From Gammaproteobacteria bacterium (GTDB lineage: Bacteria; Pseudomonadota; Gammaproteobacteria; SZUA-229): a stretch of DNA of 10,031 nucleotides. This document shows, one piece after another, positions 1-6,859 of this stretch. Each line of letters begins with the position of its first letter. The first letter of the stretch is position 1. The stretch is taken from assembly GCA_015484935.1 (NCBI GenBank), contig WFUQ01000234.1, forward strand, positions 1-10,031, written 5' to 3'. Made by a program: the position numbers and the translations under genes. The notes under the pieces were generated by a model. It did not search any database. It worked only from the letters and a program-made list of their open reading frames with translations, and was not told where the DNA came from.

Positions 1-166
1 CCATTATTGCCAACCAATTGAATGTCCCCTTTTTCGATTTTCGCATCCTATATTAGGGACAGCTAAATTTCCGCTTTGTGGTGATAAGCGACCTTAGATT
101 TATTACATCTCAACCCTGGATTACAAGAGATACAGTTCAAACATCATCCCTTCGTACTCTTCTCGG
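1..166. other. Gene-free left edge with a TGTCCC/GGGACA inverted repeat
   Basis: No convincing coding sequence is present. Bases 23-28 (TGTCCC) and 56-61 (GGGACA) form a 6-bp inverted repeat separated by 27 A/T-rich bases. GGGACA/TGTCCCC motifs next to short A/T tracts resemble the dispersed repeats that accompany IS200-like REP-associated tyrosine transposases in many gammaproteobacteria. That resemblance is from memory and is not demonstrated here. A weaker CGCTT/AAGCG stem near 72-97 lies downstream of the minus-strand VanZ-like gene but has no T-tract, so it is a poor terminator candidate. Confidence 0.35.
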
Positions 167-556
167 CTAAGCTCTGAAAACTTTCTCCATCCTGAGCAAT
201 AGACCATCCCAGCCAAAACGTGAACAGAATAATGCGATAACAATACCCGTAGTATTCGCGATCATATCTTCGAATTCGGCATAGCGCGCAGGGTCGAAAC
301 TCTGGATGATCTCCATCGATATGCCGACAACAAAGAACAGCATCGCAAATATCCACACCTGCTTACGCTCATGATATATCTGCACGAACCAGAACATCAG
401 AACGAAGTATGCCAGCGCATGAAAGAACTTGTCCTGGAAAGGAAACTCAACTCCGACATCGACAGGTTGACTGGTAACAGACAGATAGATGATAGATAAC
501 AGTATCGTATAACCGATAGACAACCAGAGTGTCCGGTATTTCAGTTGGGGATTCAT
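167..556 (-). CDS. VanZ-like family membrane protein
   Basis: A 129-residue integral membrane protein with about four hydrophobic segments (roughly residues 9-28, 46-62, 66-86 and 98-112). It carries the VanZ-like signature: DKFFHALAY at 42-50, then MEIIQ at 81-85, R91, D97 and N101 followed by G104, all in the family's usual order and spacing. VanZ itself gives low-level teicoplanin resistance by an unknown mechanism. Most chromosomal VanZ-like proteins have no known role, so resistance should not be inferred. The ATG lies 5 bp downstream of the uppP stop, which implies co-transcription with an enzyme of the undecaprenyl-phosphate cycle. I see no strong Shine-Dalgarno sequence, so translation may be coupled to uppP. 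Family assignment is fairly sure; function is unknown. Confidence 0.85.
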   Translation of the reverse strand: MNPQLKYRTLWLSIGYTILLSIIYLSVTSQPVDVGVEFPFQDKFFHALAYFVLMFWFVQIYHERKQVWIFAMLFFVVGISMEIIQSFDPARYAEFEDMIANTTGIVIALFCSRFGWDGLLLRMEKVFRA

Positions 557-561
557 GATCG

Positions 562-1356
562 TCAGATGAACAACGCCAGCAGGAAGACACCGAGGATCAT
601 GCGATATAGAACAAACGGCATCATGGATATACGGTCGAGCAGCTTCAGAAAATAATGGATGCAGAGATAGGCACTGATTGCCGAAACCGATGCACCTGCC
701 AGCAGGTCGGTGGCATCTGCCATGCTGGCGACTCCGATATAACCCAGTGTCTCGTAGCTCCCAGCCAGAACGATGACCGGGATAGACAGTAGAAAAGAAA
801 AACGTGCTGATGCCTGTCGATTCAGACCCAGTAACAAGGCAGCGGTGATGGTGATACCTGAACGTGATGTTCCCGGAATCAGTGCCAGCGCTTGTGCACC
901 ACCGATCAGCAGCGCATATCGCCAGTCGATACTGTACTCATCTCGCTGCTCATGTTTGCGGCTGTCGGCCAGCCACAGCAACATCCCGAACACGATAGTC
1001 GTAGTTGCGATAACCAATGGTGAACGCAGATAGTCTGCGATGACGTGTTCGAACAACAGCCCTGCCACACCCACAGGTAATGTACCGATCAGCACCATCC
1101 ATGCCAGCCTGCTATCTGCGGTCGCTTCACCTGCAAACGAGCCGAACCACTCTGCTGTCATGCGCAACAATTCTTTTCGGAAATACAATACTACTGCTGT
1201 CAGCGTGCCTGCATGCACGGCCACATCGAACGCCAGGCCCTGATCCTGCCAGTCGGTCACCACCGGTACCAGTATCAGATGGGCTGAACTGGAGATGGGT
1301 AAAAACTCGGTTAACCCCTGCACCAGTGCAAGGATGATGATCTGAATGATATCCAC
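562..1356 (-). CDS. uppP: Undecaprenyl-diphosphatase (UppP/BacA)
   Basis: This 264-residue polytopic inner-membrane enzyme dephosphorylates undecaprenyl diphosphate to the monophosphate lipid carrier used for peptidoglycan and other envelope glycans. Both catalytic regions are visible: QGLTE at 13-17 followed by LPISSSAHL with H26, and PGTSRSG at 161-167 with R165. Length and the many hydrophobic helices match the family (about 265-275 residues). The start is GTG (bases 1356-1354 read on the minus strand), with GGAAAG 4 nt upstream (1361-1366). This start places the QxxxE motif at its normal distance from the N-terminus. The VanZ-like gene follows after 5 bp. UppP overproduction is known to raise bacitracin tolerance; nothing in the sequence indicates special expression here. 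Confidence 0.96.
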   Translation of the reverse strand: MDIIQIIILALVQGLTEFLPISSSAHLILVPVVTDWQDQGLAFDVAVHAGTLTAVVLYFRKELLRMTAEWFGSFAGEATADSRLAWMVLIGTLPVGVAGLLFEHVIADYLRSPLVIATTTIVFGMLLWLADSRKHEQRDEYSIDWRYALLIGGAQALALIPGTSRSGITITAALLLGLNRQASARFSFLLSIPVIVLAGSYETLGYIGVASMADATDLLAGASVSAISAYLCIHYFLKLLDRISMMPFVLYRMILGVFLLALFI

Positions 1357-1390
1357 TTAACTTTCCAACTTTGAATTCATAAAACCTTAG

Positions 1391-1414
1391 CCGCGAATCA
1401 ATCGAAAAGCGCGG
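1391..1414 (-). terminator. Possible weak terminator between the MidA-like gene and uppP
   Basis: Within the 100-bp gap, CCGCG (1391-1395) pairs with CGCGG (1410-1414) around a 14-nt loop. Read on the minus strand, the stem is followed by CTAAGGTTTT, a short, broken T-run. It lies downstream of the MidA-like gene and could partly end that transcript before uppP. The stem is only 5 bp, so read-through is likely. Confidence 0.3.
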
Positions 1415-1456
1415 ATATCCATCCAAAAATTATGACGGGATCCTGTTTCAGCCACG

Positions 1457-2650
1457 TTACAACTTGCCACGATGATCCTGCATCATGAAACCGGACATAT
1501 ATTCATCGTAATCTTTCGCCAGTGCCATCACTTTAAATTTCTCACCCATCTCCGATGGCAAGGTCAGGGTCTTTATCTGTTGCGACAGACTGATCTGTTG
1601 CTTCACATCATCACTGAGCTGTTCCTGATGCAGGTCGGCGAGCCCACTGCTCATCAGAAACGCTGCCTGCGTGGTGAACGCCGCGACGTGGTAACCGACA
1701 TCCACCGCAGCATGCGCCACATCGGTAAAATCCACAAACGCGGTGATATCCTGCAGGCCGGGATACCAGAATGGATTGTTGTGCGCGCGATGCTGGTAGT
1801 GGCAGACGAGCGTCCCTCTCTGTCGTTCGCTCATATAATATTCACTGGCGGTATAGCCATAATCGATGAGTAACACCACACCGGACTGCAACGAATCATA
1901 GATAAACTGCAACCAGGGCTGGATATTGAGATTGACTTCCGAACTGTACTGGTCCGGTAGTTCCTGCTCGATACGGTGTTCGATATTGGTCACTACCTGC
2001 GCCAGGTCTTCACCGGCCGGGCGATAATCTGATAGCAGGCCTCCGTTCTCGAAACCGATGACCAGCTGCTCGATGCCATCGCCATTTTTTCTGAAACATT
2101 CGACCGGCATGGCATCCAGTATCTCGTTCGCCAGCACCACTGCATTCAGTGTGTTATCCGGCATACTGTGCAACCATGTCACCCTGTCCAGCAGATGCGG
2201 CGCTTTTGAGCCGATCGTCTCACGCTGGCGCTGCTGTAGTTCCGCACTTAATTCGAGGATGTAGTAGTGCTGAGGCAGATGTTCCAGCTGCTCGAGTCTG
2301 AGCAGGATATCAGCCGCCATCACCCCGGATCCGGCACCAAATTCGATTACCTGACAATCGTCGAGCTTATCCGCTATCTCGGCCACCTGATTCGCCAGAC
2401 ATTGTGAAAACAGTGGCGAGACTTCGGGTGCGGTAATAAAGTCGCCCTGCTCACCAAATTTGTGCAGCCCGCCCGAGTAATACCCCAGTTCAGGCTCGTA
2501 CAGTGCGATACGCATATAATCTGCAAACGAGATCAGGCCGCCCTCGGCAGCGCATGCCTGCCCGACTTTCTGTAACACCTGCTCACTCACCTGTCGCGCC
2601 TGCGCATCAGGTTGTGGCAGATCTTTTATTTCGTCCAGAGATGAATGCAT
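1457..2650 (-). CDS. MidA/NDUFAF7-family SAM-dependent methyltransferase
   Basis: A 397-residue cytosolic protein of the COG1565 family, homologous to mitochondrial NDUFAF7, which dimethylates an arginine of complex I subunit NDUFS2. The substrate of the bacterial members is not settled. Family signatures are clear: YMRIALYEPELGYYSGG at 45-61, GDFITAPEVSPLF at 69-81, the SAM-binding glycine loop EFGAGSG at 103-109, ANEILDAMPV at 174-183, and a later LLIDYGY block. The ATG start gives the usual N-terminus, with an LPxPDA segment at 11-16 ahead of the conserved core. I see no good Shine-Dalgarno sequence upstream. The gene diverges from the pteridine reductase across 42 bp. No complex I gene is in view, so any role in its assembly is inference from the eukaryotic homologue. 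Confidence 0.9.
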   Translation of the reverse strand: MHSSLDEIKDLPQPDAQARQVSEQVLQKVGQACAAEGGLISFADYMRIALYEPELGYYSGGLHKFGEQGDFITAPEVSPLFSQCLANQVAEIADKLDDCQVIEFGAGSGVMAADILLRLEQLEHLPQHYYILELSAELQQRQRETIGSKAPHLLDRVTWLHSMPDNTLNAVVLANEILDAMPVECFRKNGDGIEQLVIGFENGGLLSDYRPAGEDLAQVVTNIEHRIEQELPDQYSSEVNLNIQPWLQFIYDSLQSGVVLLIDYGYTASEYYMSERQRGTLVCHYQHRAHNNPFWYPGLQDITAFVDFTDVAHAAVDVGYHVAAFTTQAAFLMSSGLADLHQEQLSDDVKQQISLSQQIKTLTLPSEMGEKFKVMALAKDYDEYMSGFMMQDHRGKL

Positions 2651-2653
2651 ATG

Positions 2654-2668
2654 TAATCTGTGAGATTA
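2654..2668. promoter_or_regulatory. Perfect palindrome in a divergent intergenic gap
   Basis: TAATCT-GTG-AGATTA is a perfect 6+3+6 inverted repeat. It lies 4 bp upstream of the MidA-like start codon and 25 bp upstream of the first possible pteridine reductase start. The whole gap is only 42 bp, so promoters for both genes must overlap it or run into the coding regions. A dimeric repressor site is a reasonable reading; a chance AT-rich palindrome is the alternative. Confidence 0.4.
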
Positions 2669-2692
2669 TTGGCAGCCGGGTAAACGAACATC

Positions 2693-3487
2693 ATGTCTAA
2701 TCAATCATCGGAGTCTATAGTGAGCCTTTCCGCTACCGGCAAGTCTAACAGCTTAACCGGCAAAACCGCACTGATAACTGGCGGCGCAAAACGTATCGGC
2801 GCAGAAGATGCACGCACGCTGCACACTGAGGGGATGAATATCGTCATCCACTGCCGCAGCTCACGTGCAGAAGCCGAGGCGCTCGCCACAGAATTGAACG
2901 CGCTGCGGGAAAACTCTGCCCGGGTGCTGCAACTGGATCTGGACGAGACCGACAGGCTCGAACAACTGATCCACGATGCGGCGGACTGTTGGGGCTCGCT
3001 GGACGTGCTGGTCAACAATGCATCCAGTTTCTACCCGACTCCGGTCGGTACCATCGAGGAGAGCGACTGGGACAATCTGTTCAACAGCAATCTGAAAGCA
3101 CCGTTATTTCTGTCACAGGCAGCTGCGCCGTATCTGAAGCGATCCGGGGGCTGTATCATCAACATGGTCGATGTCCATGCTTTCCGCGCCATGCGAAAAC
3201 ACACAGTCTATTGTGCCGCCAAAGCCGGACTCGCCATGGTCACCCAGTCGCTCGCCCGCGAGCTGGGTCCGGAAGTCCGCGTCAACGGTATCGCACCCGG
3301 CGCGATACTCTGGCCGGAAAACGATATGAACGACGACACCAAGAAACTGATCCTTGATCGAACCGCACTCAAACGCGCCGGTGAACCAGCCGACATCGCA
3401 AAGACACTGTTATTTCTGGTACGTGATGCCGACTATATCACCGGTCATATCATCCCGGTCGATGGCGGACGCAGTCTCAATATATAG
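2693..3487 (+). CDS. Pteridine reductase (PTR1-type short-chain dehydrogenase)
   Basis: An NADPH-dependent SDR of up to 264 residues, expected to reduce dihydropterins or dihydrofolate to the tetrahydro forms. The Rossmann glycine motif TGGAKRIG is at 29-36. HCRSS at 53-57 has the arginine and serines typical of NADPH binding, and NNAS is at 108-111. The catalytic set is D160, Y173 and K177: aspartate replaces the usual SDR serine, which is the mark of PTR1-type enzymes (Asp-Tyr-Lys triad) and separates it from ordinary ketoacyl reductases. The C-terminal GHIIPVDGGRSL block is intact. Two starts are possible. ATG at 2693 has no clear ribosome site. The in-frame GTG at 2720 has GGAG 6 nt upstream (2710-2713) and gives 255 residues, closer to the fold's beginning near residue 22. 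I slightly prefer GTG. L-serine dehydratase follows after 18 bp. Confidence 0.92.
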   Translation: MSNQSSESIVSLSATGKSNSLTGKTALITGGAKRIGAEDARTLHTEGMNIVIHCRSSRAEAEALATELNALRENSARVLQLDLDETDRLEQLIHDAADCWGSLDVLVNNASSFYPTPVGTIEESDWDNLFNSNLKAPLFLSQAAAPYLKRSGGCIINMVDVHAFRAMRKHTVYCAAKAGLAMVTQSLARELGPEVRVNGIAPGAILWPENDMNDDTKKLILDRTALKRAGEPADIAKTLLFLVRDADYITGHIIPVDGGRSLNI

Positions 3488-3505
3488 CTATCTGGATACC
3501 AAATT

Positions 3506-4876
3506 ATGTTCATCAGCACACTCGACCTGCTCAAAGTCGGTATCGGCCCATCCAGTTCGCACACTATGGGGCCACTGTCCGCTGCCAACGATTTTCGCAC
3601 CAGGATCGCTGGCGCTCCGACTGACGATGGCAGTGCTCCGCGCCATCTGCGTTGCACGCTTAAAGGCTCTCTCGCCTTCACCGGCAAGGGACATGCCACA
3701 GACTCTGCCGTATTACTCGGCATGCACGGATACAATGCAGAACAACTGGCACACGAAGACGTCAGTAAACTGGTCGATGCGCTACAACAACGCAACGAGA
3801 TAACGGTCGATGGTCAAACCATCCTCTTCCATGCCGAGACCGACATCATCTTCGACAGAGGCGCACCGTTGCCACAACACCCCAATGGATTGATCTTCGA
3901 ATTGTTTGACGGTGACGATGTACTGCTGAGTGAAACCTATTTCTCGATCGGCGGTGGCTTCATCAATACACTGGCCGAGATAAACGAACTGGCTGCGCCG
4001 ATAAAGACTGAATCCATGCGCGCCTGTAAATTCCCATTCGATTCCGCACAATCCATGCTGGAGATGTCTGAACGCCATGCCTTGAGCATCGCCGAGATGA
4101 AACGTGCAAACGAACATATCCATCTGAGCGAAGCACAACTGGATGCAGGTCTGGATACCATCTGGCAGGCGATGAGCAGTTGCATCGAAAACGGTCTGTC
4201 AGCGCAAGGCATCTTGCCAGGCGGGCTGGATGTACCTCGCCGGGCGAAAACGCTGTTCGACGATCTGAACGATAATCCCGACAACGCCACGATCAATGAC
4301 TGGCTTTGCGCTTATGCGATGGCGGTGAACGAAGAGAACGCAGCCGGACACATGGTAGTCACCGCACCGACCAATGGTGCTGCGGGCGTTGTACCTGCGG
4401 TACTGTATTACTACATGCAGAACGAAGCTGGTACTGTGCAGGACGCACATGATTACCTGTTAGTCGCATCGGCGATAGGTGGCCTGATAAAACATCGCAG
4501 CTCCATCTCCGGTGCCGAAGTCGGTTGTCAGGGTGAAGTCGGTTCCGCCTCCGCCATGGCAGCAGCCGGACTGTGCGCAGTCAAAGGCGGCAATACCGAG
4601 CAGATAGAGAACGCTGCCGAGATCGCACTGGAACATCATCTGGGTATGACCTGTGACCCGGTCGCCGGACTGGTACAGGTACCCTGCATAGAACGCAACG
4701 GTTTCGGCGCTATCAAGGCTTACACGGCGGCATCGCTGGCGTTACGCGGCACCGGACAACATTTCATGCCACTGGACAGCTGTATCGAAGCGATGAAAAA
4801 AACCGGCCAGGAGATGTCGCACAAATATAAAGAGACTTCGCTCGGCGGACTCGCTGTCAGCATAACGGAATGTTAG
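3506..4876 (+). CDS. sdaA: L-serine dehydratase (L-serine ammonia-lyase), iron-sulfur, single chain
   Basis: A 456-residue cytosolic enzyme that deaminates L-serine to pyruvate and ammonia using an oxygen-labile [4Fe-4S] cluster. The N-terminal beta domain begins with the hallmark [12 protein letters not shown] at 12-23. The C-terminal alpha domain carries [13 protein letters not shown] at 287-299. Cluster cysteines are C341 ([13 protein letters not shown]), C383 (MTCDP) and C394 (VQVPCIERN). The last residue is C456; in the Legionella pneumophila enzyme the terminal cysteine folds back as a fourth cluster ligand ('tail in mouth'), and the same arrangement is expected here. Length matches the single-chain type rather than the split alpha/beta type. 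The start lies 18 bp after the pteridine reductase stop, with only a weak GGA upstream, so the two are probably co-transcribed. Confidence 0.96.
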   Translation: MFISTLDLLKVGIGPSSSHTMGPLSAANDFRTRIAGAPTDDGSAPRHLRCTLKGSLAFTGKGHATDSAVLLGMHGYNAEQLAHEDVSKLVDALQQRNEITVDGQTILFHAETDIIFDRGAPLPQHPNGLIFELFDGDDVLLSETYFSIGGGFINTLAEINELAAPIKTESMRACKFPFDSAQSMLEMSERHALSIAEMKRANEHIHLSEAQLDAGLDTIWQAMSSCIENGLSAQGILPGGLDVPRRAKTLFDDLNDNPDNATINDWLCAYAMAVNEENAAGHMVVTAPTNGAAGVVPAVLYYYMQNEAGTVQDAHDYLLVASAIGGLIKHRSSISGAEVGCQGEVGSASAMAAAGLCAVKGGNTEQIENAAEIALEHHLGMTCDPVAGLVQVPCIERNGFGAIKAYTAASLALRGTGQHFMPLDSCIEAMKKTGQEMSHKYKETSLGGLAVSITEC

Positions 4877-4931
4877 CGCCACACAGCTGAACGCAGTCGC
4901 AACATTTATTTCATGACGTTACAATGACGCC

Positions 4932-5552
4932 ATGAAGATCGGTCTCATCAGTGACGTTCATGCCTCGCCTGTTCCGTTGAAACAGGCACTCGAGCTGTTC
5001 ACCGAAGAACATGTCGACAAGATCATCTGCGCTGGCGATATCGCCGGGTATAACGACGACCTGGATGAGACCGTCAACTTGCTGATCGACTATGACGTGG
5101 ATTGCATCATCGGCAATCACGACCAGACCTATCTACAGACCCATCCATCCCTCTCCGCAACTGACAGTTTCCGTTTTCTCGAACAGCTACCGGAAACGCT
5201 GGAATATACTGTTGATGGTCTGAAGATATCGGTGGTCCATGCGCAACCTCCGAGTGAACAGCACGGCGGCATCAAACTACTCGATGAAAATACGCAACTT
5301 ATAGCACAACAGGTCAACTACTGGACCGATGCACTCGCCAGCATCGATGCGGATATCCTCATCGTCGGTCACAGTCATCAGGTCTATGTACAACAGCTGG
5401 GCAGCACACTGCTCATCAATCCGGGCAGTGCGCCGTTCAATCACAGTTGCATGATATTACAGCTACCGCAGAAAACGGTCAGCCGTCATGCGCTGGAAGG
5501 AAAAGACATCCTGCCTGTCTGGAACTGGGGGATGCTGGTCAGAAAGATGTAG
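4932..5552 (+). CDS. Calcineurin-like metallophosphoesterase (YfcE/MJ0936-like)
   Basis: A 206-residue soluble phosphoesterase with all five metal-binding blocks of the family in order: D8-V-H10, GD at 35-36, GNHD at 61-64, H103 (VVHA) and GHSH at 146-149, followed by NPGS at 163-166. It binds two divalent metals and probably hydrolyses a phosphodiester or phosphomonoester; the substrate cannot be read from the sequence. There is no signal peptide, so it should be cytosolic. It starts 55 bp after sdaA. No Shine-Dalgarno sequence precedes the ATG. TACAAT at 4920-4925 looks like a -10 box and would start transcription almost at the ATG, which raises the possibility of a leaderless message, but no good -35 is present. 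Its stop is 4 bp from the stop of the convergent unknown gene. Confidence 0.9.
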   Translation: MKIGLISDVHASPVPLKQALELFTEEHVDKIICAGDIAGYNDDLDETVNLLIDYDVDCIIGNHDQTYLQTHPSLSATDSFRFLEQLPETLEYTVDGLKISVVHAQPPSEQHGGIKLLDENTQLIAQQVNYWTDALASIDADILIVGHSHQVYVQQLGSTLLINPGSAPFNHSCMILQLPQKTVSRHALEGKDILPVWNWGMLVRKM

Positions 5553-5556
5553 CCGG

Positions 5557-5946
5557 TCATTCGGAAGCGAAATCTTCCAGATAACCGAACTCTGATCGCC
5601 ACTCGCCTTTTTTATAATCCAGCGTCAACCAGTGCGGGATATAACTCTCGGGTTTCTTGATAGAAAAATCGGTAAGCGGCGGCTTGCCTGACTCATCGGT
5701 TTCAGTGACACCGCATGCCTTGGTCATCACCGGCCTGAAACCGATATGCAGCTTGTCACTCACCACGCTGGAAAAATCGCTGCTGATCACCTCGCGCACC
5801 AGTACACGTTTTCGTATCATGCAGCTGAAATATAATTCCATCTCCAGACACAACGGTTCGCTGCGTTGTGCCAGTTGTTTCTCTGCTGCTTTACTGATCT
5901 TTATCTCGATCTGTCTGTCCAGCATGTTGATCGACTGTTTCATCAT
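5557..5946 (-). CDS. Hypothetical protein, 129 residues, coupled to a methyltransferase
   Basis: I do not recognise a family. The protein is soluble, mixed in charge, without signal peptide or membrane segment. Alternating hydrophobic residues in the first half (for example EIKIS, MELYFSCMIRKRVLV) suggest beta strands. Three cysteines (residues 27, 36 and 73) form no CxxC motif. The gene is well supported as real: its ATG overlaps the stop of the upstream methyltransferase as ATGA, and AGGAG (5951-5955) lies 4 nt before the first ATG and 7 nt before a second ATG directly after it. The second ATG has the better spacing, so the protein may be one residue shorter. Translational coupling suggests a function connected with the methyltransferase, but this is inference. 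Its 3' end nearly abuts the convergent phosphoesterase gene. Confidence 0.8.
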   Translation of the reverse strand: MMKQSINMLDRQIEIKISKAAEKQLAQRSEPLCLEMELYFSCMIRKRVLVREVISSDFSSVVSDKLHIGFRPVMTKACGVTETDESGKPPLTDFSIKKPESYIPHWLTLDYKKGEWRSEFGYLEDFASE

Positions 5947-6779
5947 GCGACTCCTGTGCCGACACAGGCTTCAGCCGATAATGATGGTGTAGAGCCGCCA
6001 GCATCCTGCGTGATCAGCTCGGCGAACACCTGACCGACTCGCTCGGTATTGGCTTCACCCAGCATGTTAAATAATGATTCCAGCGGTGGTGCCGAAGATG
6101 TGAAGTTATTCCAGTATGCTTCCGGAGACGCCACCTGATGTTGTGCGATGATCGTATTTACCTGCACATTTTTGAATCCCGCCGACTGTAATGCTGTCGC
6201 CAACGCCTCATCACCCAGCAATCTTGCCCACACGGGTGTGGTGCTTGGCATCTCGAAATCCGGCACGGCTTTTTCTATCGAACGACGCAGGTACTGAAAC
6301 ATCTGAAACTTTTCCATCGCACCCCAGCACACGATGGCGCAACGACCACCAGGTCTGAGTACCCGTTTCAGTTCTGCAACCCCTTTTGCGATATCGGGAA
6401 AAAAAATCACACCGACTATAGAGGCGCTGACATCGAAACTGGCATCGTCCAGTGACAGCGACTGCCCGTCCATGACCCTGGTTTCGATCGAGTCTATCCT
6501 GTTGTCATCGATTCGTTTCTGCAGCCGCTCTATCATGCCACTGGCGAAGTCGGTCGCCAGCACCTTGCCGCCGCGTTCGGCCGCGCCCAATGCGAACACA
6601 CCCGGCCCTGTCGCCACATCCAGTACACGTTCGCCTGCCTGTATCTGTAGATGTTCCAGTGCACTGGCCGCAAGTTGTGAGGTCATGCTCTCGAATGAAT
6701 TTTCATATACCTCGGCGATGCGACTCCAGCCATCCGGTATCTGGTCAGGTGTAAGACCGCTCTGTTCTACTTCACTCAT
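5943..6779 (-). CDS. Class I SAM-dependent methyltransferase (UbiE/Methyltransf_11 type)
   Basis: A 278-residue cytosolic methyltransferase with a typical Rossmann SAM site: motif I VLDVATGPG at 52-60, the acidic residue D77 at the end of the second strand (ATDFASGMI), MDGQSL at 103-108, FDVSASIVGVIFFPD around 115-129, and LRPGGR at 141-146. The WSRIAEVYE segment near the N-terminus also fits UbiE-like enzymes. The acceptor is not evident: the sequence is not close enough to UbiE to be called the quinone methyltransferase, and the variable C-terminal half normally sets specificity. The ATG start is supported by GGGAG 4 nt upstream. A promoter-like pair lies upstream (GCGACA, 18 bp, GATAAT on the minus strand). 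The gene overlaps the downstream unknown gene by 4 bp. Confidence 0.9.
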   Translation of the reverse strand: MSEVEQSGLTPDQIPDGWSRIAEVYENSFESMTSQLAASALEHLQIQAGERVLDVATGPGVFALGAAERGGKVLATDFASGMIERLQKRIDDNRIDSIETRVMDGQSLSLDDASFDVSASIVGVIFFPDIAKGVAELKRVLRPGGRCAIVCWGAMEKFQMFQYLRRSIEKAVPDFEMPSTTPVWARLLGDEALATALQSAGFKNVQVNTIIAQHQVASPEAYWNNFTSSAPPLESLFNMLGEANTERVGQVFAELITQDAGGSTPSLSAEACVGTGVA

Positions 6780-6802
6780 ACCACTCCCGTACTCTTGTAT
6801 TT

Positions 6803-6832
6803 ATTATCAGAAGGCACAGACCGGTCTGTCGC
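6803..6832 (-). promoter_or_regulatory. Candidate sigma-70 promoter for the methyltransferase unit
   Basis: On the minus strand GCGACA (6827-6832) is followed after 18 bp by GATAAT (6803-6808). Four of six and five of six positions match the -35 and -10 consensus. It sits just upstream of the methyltransferase start at 6779 and overlaps the hairpin at 6812-6844, whose one arm fills most of the spacer. Confidence 0.4.
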
Positions 6833-6844
6833 CGATCTGTGCCT
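6812..6844 (-). terminator. 9-bp-stem hairpin downstream of the DUF2892-type gene
   Basis: AGGCACAGA (6812-6820) and TCTGTGCCT (6836-6844) are perfect inverted repeats around a 15-nt loop, inside which CGG/CCG can extend pairing. It lies 15 bp beyond the stop of the DUF2892-type gene, so it may end the DsrE-like/DUF2892 transcript. No T-tract follows on the minus strand, so it would be an atypical terminator. Because it overlaps the methyltransferase promoter, an operator role is also possible. Confidence 0.45.
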
Positions 6845-6859
6845 GATGTACCGCTGTGT

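Noticed and set aside
167..556. VanZ-like gene as a glycopeptide-resistance determinant
   Set aside because: There are no vanH/A/X genes, and chromosomal VanZ-like proteins are widespread in bacteria without such resistance.
1413..1420. GGATATCC palindrome in the uppP upstream gap as an operator
   Set aside because: An 8-bp palindrome is expected by chance and no promoter could be fitted next to it.
1127..1426. Open frame of 99 residues on the minus strand across the uppP start
   Set aside because: It lies in another frame of uppP, whose catalytic motifs are intact, and its arginine- and glycine-rich composition is that of an out-of-frame translation.
3354..3803. Open frame of 149 residues on the plus strand spanning the pteridine reductase/sdaA junction
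   Set aside because: It overlaps the well-supported ends of both genes in a different frame and has no recognisable domain or ribosome site.
5552..5557. Convergent stops only 4 bp apart, considered as a shared bidirectional terminator or antisense regulatory zone
   Set aside because: No inverted repeat is visible at the junction, and close convergent ends are common in compact genomes.
5657..5992. Open frame of 111 residues opposite the unknown 129-residue gene
   Set aside because: The minus-strand frame has a strong ribosome site and an ATGA overlap with its upstream gene; the plus-strand frame has neither.
5943..6779. Assignment of the methyltransferase as UbiE (ubiquinone/menaquinone synthesis)
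   Set aside because: The SAM site is generic, the C-terminal half does not match UbiE as I know it, and no quinone biosynthesis gene is adjacent.
6334..6846. Open frame of 170 residues on the plus strand
   Set aside because: It is antisense to the class I methyltransferase, rich in serine, and shows no domain.
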